From contig OZ023207.1 of NCBI GenBank assembly GCA_963995525.1, forward strand, positions 34,318,792-34,382,791: a DNA stretch of 64,000 bases. Reading direction: 5' to 3'. A model generated the notes under the pieces. The model had not been told where the DNA came from, did not search any database, and was given only the letters and a program-made list of their open reading frames with translations. The stretch comes from Escarpia spicata. Taxonomy: Eukaryota > Annelida > Polychaeta > Sabellida > Siboglinidae. The translations under genes were made by a program, and so were the position numbers. Below, piece after piece: positions 23,399 to 35,847 of the stretch. Position 1 is the first letter of the stretch; each line of letters starts with the position of its first letter.

Positions 23399-25679
23399 CA
23401 TCGTTGAGTGAGTCAACCTTGCCCATAATCCAGAAGACACACCTGCTTCTTAGATTAGTCAATACAGATACAGCACAATCTTTAACAAGGTGCAATGGCA
23501 CAAGGTAATGTTCAAAATAATATTATCGGCGTCATGGCATTATCGCGAATGTGGTTGTGTAAGCCGCCCATGCGATGAGATATGAGGAGCTGTAAAACGC
23601 TGTTGATGCGGTGAAGAAAGAGACACTAATCACGACGGCGCAATACGTCTGTGTATGTGGTATTTCCCAGACGGAGTCAGCTGTACATTACCTATTGGGC
23701 ATGAACAATGCGGTGAATGAAAGTTCAGCAAATCCCACTCGCGGATCTGTTAGAGCCCAAGGCTCAATGAGGGCTCACGATGTGGTGCTACTCGACTATT
23801 ACATAGTACATCGTTAAGACGTCGGGATTGAATCACAACGTTTATCCTATATGATCCTATATATACCATGAGGAAAACAAATTGGCACCAAGATTAACCA
23901 TAGATGAAACAGGAAAAGACGAAGAAGATGACACGCTGACAATTGAGGAAACAACAACTCAACAATCTCAGAAATCAGCAAAGAGGTCATGCTTTAATGG
24001 AAAACAAATATATTTTGGCCATTATTACCACAGGTTCAAACAAGCAGATCACAACTACCATTTAAGCATAGATAGTATATATCTATGCTTAGATGGTGTA
24101 TAGGTGCTAGGATCGTTTTTTACCTGTACCAATCGTTTCTAGGCCGATTCGGTGTTCTACGTCATCCACATTAATTGTATTCCTTTTGTGACACAAACAA
24201 TTAACATGACCATTGCAATTTCTTCTGTTGAATGGGTTAATGTGTACTAAACAAATAGTTATACCAATACATAATGCTAACACCTTGCCAAGATTAACAA
24301 CTTGTGTATTTTACGTAATTTGAGAGTATGTAGGTATTATCACTGGAATTAATAATTCGTGTATATTTGAGTTCAATCTCTGCTACGTTAGGTAGTGAAT
24401 GATCGACAATATGTTCAGGCTATGTTATACTTGAGCATATATTCTAAAAAATCAAACACAAGTTTTATATTTCTATGTATTCTATGTTATCCGTACAGGA
24501 AAATGTAAACCGAATATTTCATGATAATTATACTTCTTCACTAAAATATTTAAGTAATTAATACTTCCACAAATGCTCTAGATGTCATTATAAATGTTAC
24601 CAAATGTAATAAACTATATAGTCTTTTCACTTTAAAGAATCGAAGGAACATACTACCACCATTGAAGTACGCCTATGTACTTGATTATACATGTTATTTT
24701 ACATGTGTGATATATTTTGCATCGAAGTTTCACGCCATAGTCCAAAATCAATAAATATATTTTACGTTCTGTGCTGTATATATTTTATTGATTCTGTCAA
24801 TAAAGCGTATACTTGCAAATTAGCAACGTGTGTATTCTACGTTATCCAAATACATAATTAGTTGAAAGCCACACCAACAGCCACATTTTCTCTTGAGGCG
24901 ACCACCATTGGTCTACAGTGTATGCCAAGAGCCCAGTGCAAGATATCACAACAGAATAAACTGTATGGCTTCCCTGCTTTAAGAATAGGAGCTTTTGGAA
25001 ACCGAGCAACGTTGACCATTTCTTATATTTCCAAATCAGTAAAACAAACTCGTATTTTGCTATGACACCTCCCTGGTGGAAAATAATGTGTATATAAATT
25101 AGTGTTGTGTATGCCGTGGCCAATATCACACTTTGCCCTAGGCATTATTTTCATTTTTTTAAAAGTTGATATTAAGTGTGGTAAGTTAAATTTAGTAAGA
25201 TAAGGTGGCAGATAACGTAGGACAATTTGCAACAATTGGCAACAAATCCAAATACTATCAATGGCTACTGCAGTAGATTGGAAGAGAAGAATTGTTGTTC
25301 AAAGAACCTCAATTCAGAACTCACCATCAATTTAGTTTTTACCTATAAATACGATACATGTACAATGAATAACGTAAGTATTAGACACGGTCGGGAGACT
25401 CACATTAAGATATATAAGATCGCTAGCAGAGGAGCCACCACATACACATAAACAACAACAACATTTACATGACACAATTCAGAATAGCATGTGATTTGTT
25501 ATTGTAGTTGATAATTACTCAATGTATCAACTTATATACATAATACAAGGACCAATTATGTGGACTCGTATACACATGTACATACAAATCGATACGTATG
25601 TATACATTTCAATACGTATTATAAATTACAAATAAAGCAATTATGAATACGACAACTGGATTCATAATTAAACGTCACC
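23399..25679. other. no gene recognised; hairpin at 24063-24091 and a recurring short motif
   Basis: TAAGCATAGATA and its complement (12 bp arms, 5 bp loop) lie at 24063-24091. The motif TGTATTCTACGTTATCC or near versions recurs at about 24150, 24305, 24475 and 24830. The 24283 and 24812 copies also share CTTGC.A..TTA.CAAC upstream. These look like degraded repeats rather than genes. An acidic open frame at 23882-24103 (ETGKDEEDDTLTIEETTTQQ) is unassigned. Confidence 0.4.
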
Positions 25680-26632
25680 TTTTTGAATAATAATAAATAG
25701 CTTTATTTATACACTAGCCGCCAGAGTACAACTCTGTTCAATAGTATGTACAGTCGCAAAAATAAAACAATGTACATACATAAGACTTAGTGGTGTAAAA
25801 CGTAAATTTTGCCTGATACTTTTAAAATAGACAAACCCCTTGGAAAGGGGTATGACTTTTGTCATTCTTAATTTGTCTGGAAATATACCAGTTATTATTG
25901 ATTTATTGACAATTAGAGTGACTACATTGTTAATATCATTTGTTGTTTAATTTTAGTAATTGTGTTGATATGTCGTCTTTTCCACAACTCGATTTTGAAG
26001 GTAAGCGATCAATTATATTAACAGTATAGGTTCCATGTAAATTGGGGTAAAGCTGAATGTGTGAAAATGTCGGGTTTTTCAGGTAATCTTTCTATGATTA
26101 ATCTCCATTTGTAATTGTTTTAGAGGCTAGAGTAAGGCCAGCATTGATATAAAATATGTTAAATATGTTTGCAATAATGCATTTGTCGCTAATCATTTCC
26201 CCATCGACTTTGAACAAATCTGGATATTGCTCTTTCTTTTGATTGTTTTCTGAATAATTTCTGTAATTTATTATGAACATATGGTGGGAACACTGGCACT
26301 GACAGAGGGACAGGAGTAGAAACTACAGGTAGCAGAAAACAACTGGGTCAGAAGAATAAGTAGAGTAACGCGAGAGGATAAAAGGAAGATGTAGGAATTG
26401 AGAGAGGAGATTGGAATGAAAAAAACATCTAAAGAGGAAAGTAGCCGGTAACAGAATGAGATGGGCGGGACATGTACATAGAATGGGTGAAGACAGACTG
26501 GCGAAAAGAGCGTGGAAAATAGAAGAGGTTGGCAGACGAGGGAGAGGAAGACCAAGGCTGAGATGGAACGACACCATAAAACGAGACCTGGGGAGGGCTG
26601 GCGTGAACAGACATGAATGGATGGCAATTGCG

Positions 26633-26670
<38 letters not shown>

Positions 26671-27130
26671 GGGAAGAATTCACAAGAAAAGTAGAAGAAG
26701 CTACCAAGTGACGTGGACCCCACCACGCAAGGGAGCAAGGGGAAGAAGAAAAAGAAGAATTTCTTTAATTTACCTAAACGTCTTTTTAACATCATATTTA
26801 TGCTTTTCAAAACTGGATATATAATACATTTGCTTAGCTAATCTAATAGTACTTTTACGAATCTTATTATAAGTATGCAAGTTAGTTTTAAGTATACGAT
26901 ACTGCTCTGTATTTACGGGAGTCTGTTTCATTCTCGAATGCAATTTGTTTCTAAACTTTAATAATGCCCTTGGTAATCCAAGGAGTTTTCTTATGTTTAT
27001 ATTTGGTAAATTTAATTACTTTAATAGGTAGAAATTTATGCATAGCTGCAATAACGATTTCATCAACGATATTGTAGTTTTCATTGGGATCCGCATGAGT
27101 ATCTGTGTTAAGTTTATCCTAAATATTTTA
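25680..27130 (-). mobile_element. decayed CR1/Jockey-group LINE, interrupted by an RTE fragment
   Basis: Reading the minus strand 5' to 3', islands appear in the expected order. KKTPWITKGIIK lies near 26960-27000 (linker before RT). An I-x-K-x-x-x-Y-Y-like stretch lies near 26800-26870. INYRNYSENNQKKEQYPDLF then IANIFNIFYINAGLTLASK occupies 26098-26280 (pre-RT). IITGIFPDKLRMTKVIPL lies near 25840-25900 (RT fingers). The 3' end at 25688-25750 carries the AATAAA-type tail shared with 17395-17460. The RT palm is deleted. Host sequence resumes on both sides of 26283-26757, where a foreign LINE piece is inserted. Confidence 0.7.
26283..26757 (+). mobile_element. RTE-type LINE 3' fragment nested in another LINE
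   Basis: The plus strand encodes a typical RTE-group reverse transcriptase C-terminus: NRMRWAGHVHRMGEDRLAKR, then GRRGRGRPRLRWNDTIKRDL, then an acidic/Arg run where the DNA turns into (AG)n at 26637-26666. It then ends in RKGARGRRKRR. The strand is opposite to that of the surrounding LINE. Both edges coincide with loss and return of the host LINE reading. I could not identify a target-site duplication. Only the 3' end is present, consistent with 5'-truncated insertion. Confidence 0.8.
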
Positions 27131-27149
27131 GTTTATTATTAAGTTTATT

Positions 27150-27880
27150 ATATTCGTAACTAAGACCTTTCAGTTAAGGAATCAACTTAATTGCCCTTCG
27201 CTGCACATCTGTTTGAACTGTTCTGAGCAATTTTGTATTGGCACATATCCACCTCTGGTTGGTTCTAGACTTGTTAAGTAAGAAAACAGTCCTGTTTTAC
27301 AGGATTACAATAAACTAGTCCTATTGTTAATGTTGACTTTCAAGTAACTGACCCCGCCTTCCTTTCTCTCTTGTCTGTCCTTTATAAGCACGACATAACC
27401 TATATACCATGTCTTCATGTGCCCATGATTATGTGATGCCTATTACATCAGGGTCTATATCTGCTAGCATGATTTCTAAATAGCTTCTCTTATTTACAAT
27501 GCTTCTGGCATTTAAGCATACACATCTAAGTATATTTTTGTGGATATTTGGTTAACCGTTTCTTGTAGATTTGTTTGTACTATTTCCTTGATGCCGCTCT
27601 ACTAACCTGTGCATGTACCTTCATCTAGGCACCTGACGAACTCACTCCGTAGAACTGCTGCTCCTTTTCCTGCCAGATGAAGTCCATAATCACAAACATA
27701 TCTTCCCTCCCTACAAAGCTTGCCCACATGTCTACAAAGCCGACTTCTTCCTCCATGCATAACTTCTGTAACAGTGTGTTAATGGCCATTCTTCTACACT
27801 TTTTTTAATACTGTCCACCGCTACCCATTATCGGCAGTATACTCGATAACACGATCTGTCCAATGCGTGCCTTTTATAGT
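27150..27880 (-). mobile_element. internally deleted CR1 copy (ORF1 end, EN start, RT end)
   Basis: The minus strand matches pieces of the CR1 at 47.4-51.7 kb. The esterase C-terminus lies near 27650-27700 (YGLHLAGKGAAVL) and the ORF2 endonuclease start near 27440-27530 (VCLNARSIVNKR, DIDPDVIGIT). A scrap from the middle of EN lies near 27255 (NQPEVD). The RT tail lies near 27160-27210 (VQRRAIKLIP, GLSYE). The two jumps are deletions. It sits between two unrelated LINE pieces on the same strand. Confidence 0.7.
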
Positions 27881-27910
27881 GTGCAGATCAGTCCGGCAGA
27901 ACCCCATGAA

Positions 27911-29235
27911 TTAAGAAGCTTGTAAAACACTTATATATAATAATGGTAATATCCTTTTACTACAGTATTTAAGATGTTCTGCTTGAATGCCATCCAATCC
28001 ACAACCTTTATTGTCGGATAAGCTGTATATAGCATCAGATAATTCTTTTATATTAATCACCATGTCATCTGAATACGGAATTCTATGTTTGTAACATACT
28101 GTTTCTTCAGACAATTAAATAGGTCAGTGTAATGTTTTTTTCACATTTGTGTAATCTCCTCATTACCATAAGCATTATCAATCACATTTGGCAGGGTCAT
28201 GTTATGCCTATTCATACTTTTAATATCATTCCAAAAAGTCTTGGAATTATTTTTCAATAATTTATTTGCAAGATACTATTTTCTTGTGTCACAGTCATTC
28301 TTCTTAATAAACCTCATTGCACATTTAAATATGGTTCTAGTGCGTTGCTTAAGTTCAAATATAGGCCCTTGTCTAAGCTTCCCACAATTTATCCATACGT
28401 GATATGCGTTTGTATAAAATAAATGTGAACCTCATTACTATCTGGTTTCGGCCAGTTAATTCTGGCGTGAGCAGAACCATGAGTGTTGCGCTCCAAAATT
28501 GGAGCTAGTTCCATGTCTAACTGTACTACCATTGGTATGTGATCAGACAAAATATAATCATATAGAACAGAGATCTTTACAATCAAGTTATGTCCATCTT
28601 CAGTAAAAATACAGTGGTCTAACCAAGACTGTCACTGGTAGCAAAATGTTACTTGTAAGCGTATATTTATATTATTCACAATACTGATATAGGCATTGTA
28701 CAAAGAACAACTTTGATTTTCTGATATTACAGTTAAAATCTACAACCACATTTATGCATGGACTATCCAACTCATCAAGTATAGCTTTATGGTTTCTGAG
28801 ACGGTTAATACATTCTTCTTCATTATCATTACATTCATCAGGTAAATACACATTGATAATGTATGACGTTTTGTTACTATTGCATATGTTAATACAAACA
28901 ACCCATTCGTCATCAAACAATTGAGGAGTAATGTGCTTTTCTAAACTAGATTTCCACATTATTGCTACACCCACTATCTTACGACCAACAGTGATTTTAC
29001 ATAAGTCATTTTTAGGGGAGTTTGCAATGCCCCAGTAGCCTGATTTCATGTTGTTTTATTCTGGCATTCAGTTTTCGTTAGCCAGGTCTCTTAAACAAAT
29101 TATATCGTGATCTTTTAAAAGTTTGTTTATGTCGTTGTAATTGCCTACTTCCATACTATACCCAGGCTGACCCAATCTGAGTCCCCTGCAGTTGTAGCAT
29201 ACTACTGTCAGTTTGTATTGACTCATTACAGCTGT
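27911..29235 (-). mobile_element. decayed LINE: endonuclease and RT start
   Basis: The minus strand starts with YNCRGLRLGQPGYSMEVGN near 29190. The endonuclease body follows (28672-29049: GIANSPKNDLCKITVGRKIV, VYLPDECNDNEEEC, VVDFNCNIRKS). Next is the SDH motif YILSDHIPMVVQLDME (28389-28586). Then FWNDIKSMNRHN and YGNEEITQM (about 28130-28250), and the RT start SDNKGCGLDGIQAEHLKY (27911-28114). Stops and shifts separate these islands. The RT core is absent. The clade is unresolved, but it is clearly different from the CR1 next to it. Confidence 0.75.
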
Positions 29236-29746
29236 TTACAGAGGGTGGTGTCTACATCATGACTATATAGTTTTCGTTTATGGTTCAGGTTTGTACCATC
29301 AGTATATGATGCCTTGTATATGTGGCCATATGTTCGAATTCATAAATCGACTCGGGTCATCACATTCCGCTTTTACGTTGAAGGAGCCGTAATGAGTCGG
29401 GATGTTTGACACCAGCTCTTCTGAGCGGAATCTCTTCTGGGCGGAATCTCGAGAATAACATGTAGTATGGGTTATACATTTTAATGATAGTTTATTTGTA
29501 CGAAACCAGTCAACTAAAACTTAAAGTTTCGTTGTTCGTATCTTTCTATAACTCACTAATTTGTTTTTCAGTCTTATATAGTTTTGCACATTTTTACACA
29601 AAAGGAAAATAATTTATATACAAAACGGACCGAAGATAGACCTTTGTGACCAGAGATCGTCATAACTGCATGCCCGGGGCCCGTGAATCTTCTGTCGGGC
29701 CCGCAGCTGCCACAAGTCATAGGCCCGGTTCGCACGCGCAGTTTTT

Positions 29747-29783
<37 letters not shown>

Positions 29784-29790
29784 GCTTTTG
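29236..29790. other. no gene recognised; (AT)n at about 29748-29780
   Basis: Contains a two-copy 15 bp repeat (TCTGGGCGGAATCTC-like, about 29418-29450). A GC-rich patch at 29665-29735 has the inverted pair GGGCCCG/CGGGCCC. No coding support. Confidence 0.4.
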
Positions 29791-29799
29791 TCTTCATTT

Positions 29800-30175
29800 T
29801 GTTAGTGAAGAACAAACAGGTACTACGAGAGAGGCGCTGCAGCGATGTGTTCCAGAAGCATGGGCTGGAGATTAGTGTGGATAAAAGTCGTGCAGTTGGT
29901 CACCAGAAAGAGGAGTCGAACACCATGTTGGAGGAGAAGGAAAACAAACATACTGGTGACTTTGTGCACATTGGTGGACTAGTGAATTGACTATCAATGA
30001 TGTGCGTATACAGGTAAAAGTGTGGCGAAAGATATAGAGAAGACGGTGCGAATGAACCAGGGAAGGCAGAGGTGTCACGGCGAACAGGAATATATCAAAC
30101 AAGTTAAAAGGGAACATCTTTAAAAAGTCGTGTCTGTTCCAGTATCCGGAATCAATCTCCATAGCCAATAATATT
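29800..30175 (+). mobile_element. RTE-type reverse transcriptase fragment
   Basis: Plus-strand islands read HGLEISVDKSRAVG and DFVHIGGLVN, then KCGERYREDGANEP and KSCLFQYPES. These follow the order of the RTE palm/thumb region (a V-x-K-T motif, an F-x-Y-L-G-G strand, an R-I stretch). Frames change between islands. It stops about 170 bp before the outer end of the big inverted repeat. Confidence 0.55.
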
Positions 30176-30998
30176 ACTAGACTATCCCTGGTGTATTGTC
30201 AACTCAAACGTACGGATGTTAGCTGAATCAATGGTACTCCGACCCACTAACTGTATTCGCCGGTCTTGATTGAGGGAGCTAGACGACATCAATAAGCATT
30301 TCAAAGAACTTGTGGTTAGGCGTGCTTCGCTATTACGTACTACATTACATAGTTGAACAGTGTAGAGTGTCAACGGGAGAGAGTATGTGAAAACACGATT
30401 ATTCATTAACAGTATAACAACAATATACTACGAATCTACAAGACACATATATTTTTGTATTAATGCAAACATTAACTTCAAAATACTGACAACACTTTGT
30501 AGATTATTGTTGTACGTCTACGCGATTAATCCTACTAAATGTAGATGACCTTAAAATATTCCCAATGAATATTAGAGAACGGAATATTTGTCCGACATAT
30601 CTGGCTATGTACACTAACATTAGAAAGGACCTGCATGTAACAGTAAACATGTATTATAATTGTTTTTATAAGCGTTTAAATATGTTTAATGCTAATATTT
30701 AAGTAGATTAGCAATCGACATCCAGGTAAATTTGTGAAATAGCTGTAGAGTCAGACTGACTAGGAGTAGGGACATGGACCTGACTCGCAGTAAATAGGGA
30801 CGTGGATTGTGTAGGTCTCAACTATAATCTTAACCATAATTCCAAACTTAAACATAAAACTAACCCTAAATTAAACACTAAGTAGAGCGTACTCTTTAAA
30901 TTACAACACATTTTTGGGGGATGATAAGAGACAAGTGGAATAGTCATTGCCATTTTCGAACACACGAACTGCAGCACTTCTAGTTCTGCTTGGCAATG

Positions 30999-31039
30999 GC
31001 CTAAGCCTAAGCCTAAGGCTAAGGCTAAGGCTAAGGCTA
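30999..31039. repeat. telomere-like hexamer array (GCCTAA)3(GGCTAA)3
   Basis: Three GCCTAA units are followed by three GGCTAA units and a GGCTAT. The mirror copy is at 38200-38240 with a slightly different unit count. Too short to be a telomere. Confidence 0.9.
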
Positions 31040-32754
31040 TGAAGGCACTTGATAGTTAATAAACATTATTTTCACATCTAACTGATGGTGTTGGGTAATC
31101 CATGCGCAAACATATATGTGTACATTAATAATCACCCGCTCATACAATAGTTCATATAAAACAAAATGTAATGATGGTAAAACATAAACAACTAAGTTTA
31201 ATACCACTACAATTGGCAGGCTTGCCGTTGCAGTGTATGGGCGATTAAACAGCAGTTCAGGAATTGCCAATTGGCGTTTTTCACTTTCGTAAGTCACGAC
31301 CGGAAAATTCGTGCCAGGTCAAAAACCGTGTCACTGAAATCATGCATTCTTAATGCTCTTAGGCGACTTAGCCTATTTTAATACACTGTCTGATCTGGCA
31401 CTGTTTACCGTGACACGTTCTGGCCACATAGGGATTTACACAGCGCAGATAGGACGCATGATTTTTACCATGGCGTCTTTTATGATATTTGAATTCCGCC
31501 GGTCTATTTTCGTAAGTACTACAGTCTACACTCAGAACAATTTGTGCAAGTCTTTTTGACACAATAGCTGTTCCAGAATTAGCACATAGATATCTTACGG
31601 ATCTTACGGAAGAATGTGATAAAGTTTGTGATAAAACGGCATAAAACATTAGCATTTGATTATGGCGCACGATTTGTGCCTCCACCAGTAGTATGCTGAA
31701 CTGACAGCTACAGCCTACAGAACTTTGTTTATAACCATGTGCATATCTTCATTCACTACCATCAGTGCAACTTGTTTTGTATAGATGACAAGTCACAAGG
31801 TGCACGAAATCAGTAATTGACATTGTATTACCTTTCTGTTTGTTAATATTTCTGCACTCGTTTTAGCTGTCAACTTCCCATCTCCCACCTGTTTGGGGAA
31901 CCAAATTCCCATCTTTACCAAATGTTTTGGGGGACGATAAGAAGGTAATATGATGAGTTGCCACAAATCGTTATTGATGTAGGGCCTCCTACACATGATT
32001 TATTACAATTTATATGCGGTAAACCATGACTTTATGAAATATAATTATACTGATTGGAATTTTACTTTAGCATTGTCATCCAGAGATTGGGTGGCAGTTC
32101 ATGCACATTCACGCATATTCTTTTACTTTTTTTTGTACTTTGATCTAAACACAAAGTCGTATTTACACTTCAAACAGTACACAATAACACAACTGACAAA
32201 ACTCACCGTCAAACAGTGCATCCCAAAAATGGCGAGCTCGTCAGTCATTGGTTAGACTGGGCAAGGACGGTAAATGACGTGGCTTCATTGATACTCCAAG
32301 AACAACCAACACGCGAAGAGTCAGCGGAGGCGCTCATAAAATGCAAAAATGTATATATTTTTGTTTCATATGCCCTAGTATCTAAATTTTACACATACAT
32401 CAAAGTATTGATAGTAAGCACACTGACTAAATTTCAAAGAGAATATACATGGTTTTTCGAATTTTATTTCCATATTTTGTAGGTCTCCCGAAAGTCTGTG
32501 TGATCAAAATAGATCACGCTGTTTATCGCTAATAACAACGTTGTAAATTATAATATTTGTTTAAGAAATGTTTAGTAGCATAAACTAACAACCTTTTATA
32601 CAACACGCGTTTAAATATTAAAAACAGAAGTATATATTAGATAATGTCAAATATCTATCGGGAGACTTACTCGAGGTCTCCTGACAGTTAAGTGTCTCCC
32701 GAAAACCGCAAACAAAGTCTCCCGATAACCACATTAGTGGAAATATATATATTT

Positions 32755-32763
32755 CCACTAATA

Positions 32764-32820
<57 letters not shown>

Positions 32821-32857
32821 TGTCTGACCATTTTGCATTACGATACACACACACACA

Positions 32858-32941
<84 letters not shown>

Positions 32942-32976
32942 TGTGTGTGTGTGTATCGTAATGCAAAATGGTCAGA
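32755..32976. repeat. (AT)n tracts with 43 bp inverted flanks
   Basis: The sequence from GTCTGACCATTTTGCATTAC through GATACACACACA (32822-32862) is repeated inverted at 32936-32976, around a long (AT)n run. The right arm has only one of these halves (36353-36390). Confidence 0.9.
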
Positions 32977-33124
32977 CTAAAATTCATTGAATAAATTAAG
33001 AAAGAGCAGGTATACGATACAGGGACAGGTGAAATAGCAGTGTATTAATGAACCATCATTGGATCCAGTAGCAGAAACCTAATTACATCATCTTTCCATC
33101 AAAACCATGGTTGATGACAGAAAA

Positions 33125-33420
33125 ACTATCCTGCTAAAAGAAGCGATATGGATAATTTACACGTAAACATAATGCTATCGAGTGGTAATATTTGTGTTAT
33201 GATTATAGCAAACATGAAGGCATTGCATCTATGCAAAAATTATATTTCATGAAGTACCGTAATATTATTAGGAAAATACAGCCACATGATTAGACGGCAA
33301 TGGTTTGCATACAACAACATTCATAAGGTGACAGACGAGAACAAAAACACCCCAAAAGACTAATTGCGATATAATTATTGTGATGTTTACTATATATCGT
33401 GCTGCCGCCTAGCGACCAGT
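33125..33420 (-). mobile_element. LINE 5' leader fragment inside the left arm
   Basis: On the minus strand TATGCAAACCATTG, CTTCATGTTTGC and then CTTCTTTTAGCAGGA follow the same order as the 5' leader of the LINE at 21833-22095. They stop at the 2A-like region, which is degraded here. The mirror copy is in the right arm. Confidence 0.65.
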
Positions 33421-33452
33421 GATGTACTAGGAACTGTCAATATCCGGGGAAC

Positions 33453-33750
33453 TACTCAGCCATGACATGTAACGAAATGTGAATAAACATTGGTCAAGTT
33501 CCATCCATAAAATCGTATTGAATTCACGGCCATCGACACTACATCTGGCGACGAGGATGTTACGAAAACAACAACGGACATACTCATCAATGACGTTCCA
33601 CAAAACGTTACGCATGTAAGAGCATTCGATACATTTACGGTGCTTCCCTAAGTAGCTTGGCATGTTAAGCGACGATAGCGGCAGCGGCACGTCTGCGCTA
33701 GATAGGGAGGATACTGTGTCAAGCACAACTCCCATGCAATTCACACCTTA
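33453..33750 (+). other. gypsy 5' LTR remainder and primer-binding region
   Basis: AATAAA at about 33481 and a CA end near 33542 are followed by TGGCGACGAGGATG (33546-33559), a primer-binding-site-like sequence common in metazoan gypsy elements. The LTR start probably lies in the last 60-70 bp of the left arm (around 33385-33452). The leader then runs to the Gag start at 33751. The exact LTR start is inference. Confidence 0.5.
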
Positions 33751-34957
33751 ACATGGTATTGCCAAGTTCCCCACCGTTCGACCTACACCTAGATGGGAAT
33801 ATCGGGCCTAGGTAGAAAAAATGGACTGAACGATTTGAACGTTTGTTAGTGGCCATGGACATAACGGCACCAAAACGAGAGCGTGCACTCCTCCTTCACT
33901 ACGCAGGCCCGGATGTAGACGAAGTGTATGACACTCTGACGGTCCCAGAACCCGGTGACACAGCAACAGTATATGACGTTGCTGTCAAAGCCCTAACCGA
34001 CTATTTTACTATTTTACTCCAAGAGTAAACATCGCATTTGAAGTACAAAAAATTTTCGACAATGCAGACAACAAGGCAGGGAGCCAATTGATGCATACGT
34101 AACAAGGCTCTGACAGCTGGCACGGTCTTGCAACTTCACAGACGTCATGGGAGAGATTGCCAACCAACTCATCTTAGCCGGAAATTCACAGAATCTACGA
34201 CAGGATATGACGCTGACAGATTTAATTGCTGCTGCACGTGCTCTAGAACTAAGTGAACACCAAGCAGGGCAGGTAGAAAAAGTGTCAACTGTAAATGCCA
34301 TCACTCCCGCTACCCAGCGAGGGAGAAGTCGCCACCACTCACAGTCACAGAACAACTACGAAGGCCAAATACGTCATCCATCAAGGCGCCGACGCGATCA
34401 CTCTAGGGTCAACCACAATAGACCTCGTGACAAATCGAAGTATGGAAACAGTTGTTTTTTGTGGTGGGGCTACAAAGCATAGGAAGGGTGATTTCCGGTG
34501 CCTTGCCATGGGAAAAGAATGCTCAGCATGCGGCATAGTAGGCCATTTTGGGAAAGTATGCCAAAACAGTAAACGAAAGCAATATTCACGGGCAAATGCC
34601 ATACACTACTCCCAAACTGCACGAACGGCTACCATCCAGAATAGTGGCATCGATTACTCCGAAGATGGTTACATCTACACCATTCTTCAATGCCAACCTC
34701 TGCGAGACAAGGTTGCTATTGCGAAAAGCAACAAGAACAAGCTACCCCTATGCACCATCAAGCTGAAAACAGTGCCAATAGAATTCATGATAGATTCACG
34801 CGCGTCAGTTAACATCCTTGATGAACCAACCTATCAACAACTGTCTGAATCGCACCCTGACATGCAGTCACTACTGCCTCCAGAAACTCAGATCTACCCA
34901 TACGGGTCACAAAACCCGCTAACACTGAAAGGCATGTTGACTGTCGAAGTGCACTAG
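33751..34957 (+). pseudogene. Ty3/gypsy Gag and protease, broken
   Basis: Gag starts at ATG 33751 (MVLPSSPPFDLHLDG). It has a TAG where W is expected before KKWTERFERLL, then RALLLHYAGPDVDEVYDTL. An 8 bp tandem duplication (ATTTTACT at 34003-34010 and 34011-34018) shifts the frame at DYFT. Gag resumes at 34147 (NQLILAGNSQNLRQDMTLTD) and changes frame again before a CCHC knuckle (CSACGIVGHFGKVC, about 34522-34563). The protease follows with FMIDSRASVNIL, where the usual D-[ST]-G-A-S has Arg in place of Gly. The fold is a retropepsin; this change would be expected to destroy it. The element is dead at several independent points. Confidence 0.85.
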
Positions 34958-35847
34958 AAGACCAAGTCGAGCGTCGCTAGGTTCTACGTAGTATCCGGGA
35001 ATGGAGGAAATCTCCTACGTTTTGAGACTGCTGAGGAGATAGACATACTACACATAACTGGGGAAATCAGTCGACACCCATCCACGATTTCGACACCAGA
35101 CAGAAGCATTGCTGAAGAATATGTGCACTACGTCTGCGTGAACGCAATACCCAAAGCTATGTCACTGAATGAACTCCGTGACGCAACTGCACAGGACAGA
35201 ACTATGAACAAACTACAAGAGGCAATCAGGACACAAAGGTGGGAAGATGAACTCGTCAGGCCGTACACACAAATCCGGTCAGAATTTGCATTACACGACG
35301 GTCTAATCCTAAGAGGAACACGCATAGTCATCCCATAAGCATTGCAACAACAAGCTGTCGATCTAGCTCACATAGGACACCAGGGAATCGTGAAGACCAA
35401 GACTTTGCTGAGGGAAAAAGTTTGGTTTCCCGGCATCGATAGACTGATAGAAAGAAGAATTTGTCAGAGCGTACCATGCCAGGCTACTACCAGAAAGTCG
35501 ACAAACCCTGAACCACTCAAGATGTCCAGACTACCGCCAGCTCCATGGTGCGATGTGTATGTTGATTTTGCTGGCCCACTGCCGTCGGGTGACATGTTAC
35601 TAGTGGTAACAGACGATTACAGTCGTTTCCCCGAAGTGGAGATCATAAAATCTACTTCAGCTAAGACCGTAATATCGAAGCTTGACAACATTTTCTCAAG
35701 ACAAGGCATCCCACAGACTGTGCGGACTGACAACGGTCCACCATTTCAAGGTGAAGATTTCAGAAACTTCAGCAAGGACCTAGGGTTCACAAATCGACGC
35801 ATAACACCACTGTGGCCACAAGCCAATGGTGAGTTGGAACGTTTCAT
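34958..35847 (+). pseudogene. gypsy integrase, RT/RNase H deleted, C-terminus cut by the right arm
   Basis: The same frame as the protease continues across a TAG (34955-34957) into RFETAEEI. Near 35035-35050 it jumps straight to post-RNase H sequence (ISRHPSTIS, EEYVHYVCVNAIPKAMS), so the whole RT and RNase H are missing. After a TAA at 35336-35338 the integrase begins: HHCC zinc domain (HIGHQG then CQSVPC), then catalytic D (VYVDFAGPLPS), D (RTDNGPPF) and E (ANGELERFM). Two residues later the frame runs into the inverted right arm at 35848. There is no 3' LTR. The internal deletion and the truncation are separate events. Confidence 0.9.

Larger units (their letters stand above)
30342..33452 (+). 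repeat. left arm of giant inverted repeat
   Basis: This 3.1 kb arm is the reverse complement of 35848-38896. Over about 390 bp compared by eye at the outer end I found six or seven substitutions, so about 98% identity. The outer edge (ACATTACATAGTTGAAC) and inner edge (TATCCGGGGAAC) are abrupt. Inside, from the outer end: telomere-like hexamers (30999-31039), open frames without known domains, a GC-rich promoter-like patch (about 32215-32340), a cluster of GTCTCCCGA motifs (32484-32720), AT tracts, and a LINE 5' leader fragment (about 33125-33420, minus). Unlike the right arm, it has a 43 bp fold-back around (AT)n at 32822-32976. Confidence 0.95.

Noticed and set aside
26271..26810. A 179-codon minus-strand frame with Leu/Ser runs
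   Set aside because: Antisense of the RTE C-terminus and of the (AG)n tract.
30999..31039. A telomere or interstitial telomere array
   Set aside because: Only six or seven units, split between two hexamer types; too short to claim more than resemblance.
31037..32482. Arm open frames of 62-105 codons conserved between the two arms
   Set aside because: Their conservation follows from the recent duplication and says nothing about coding; both strands are equally open and no domain is recognisable.
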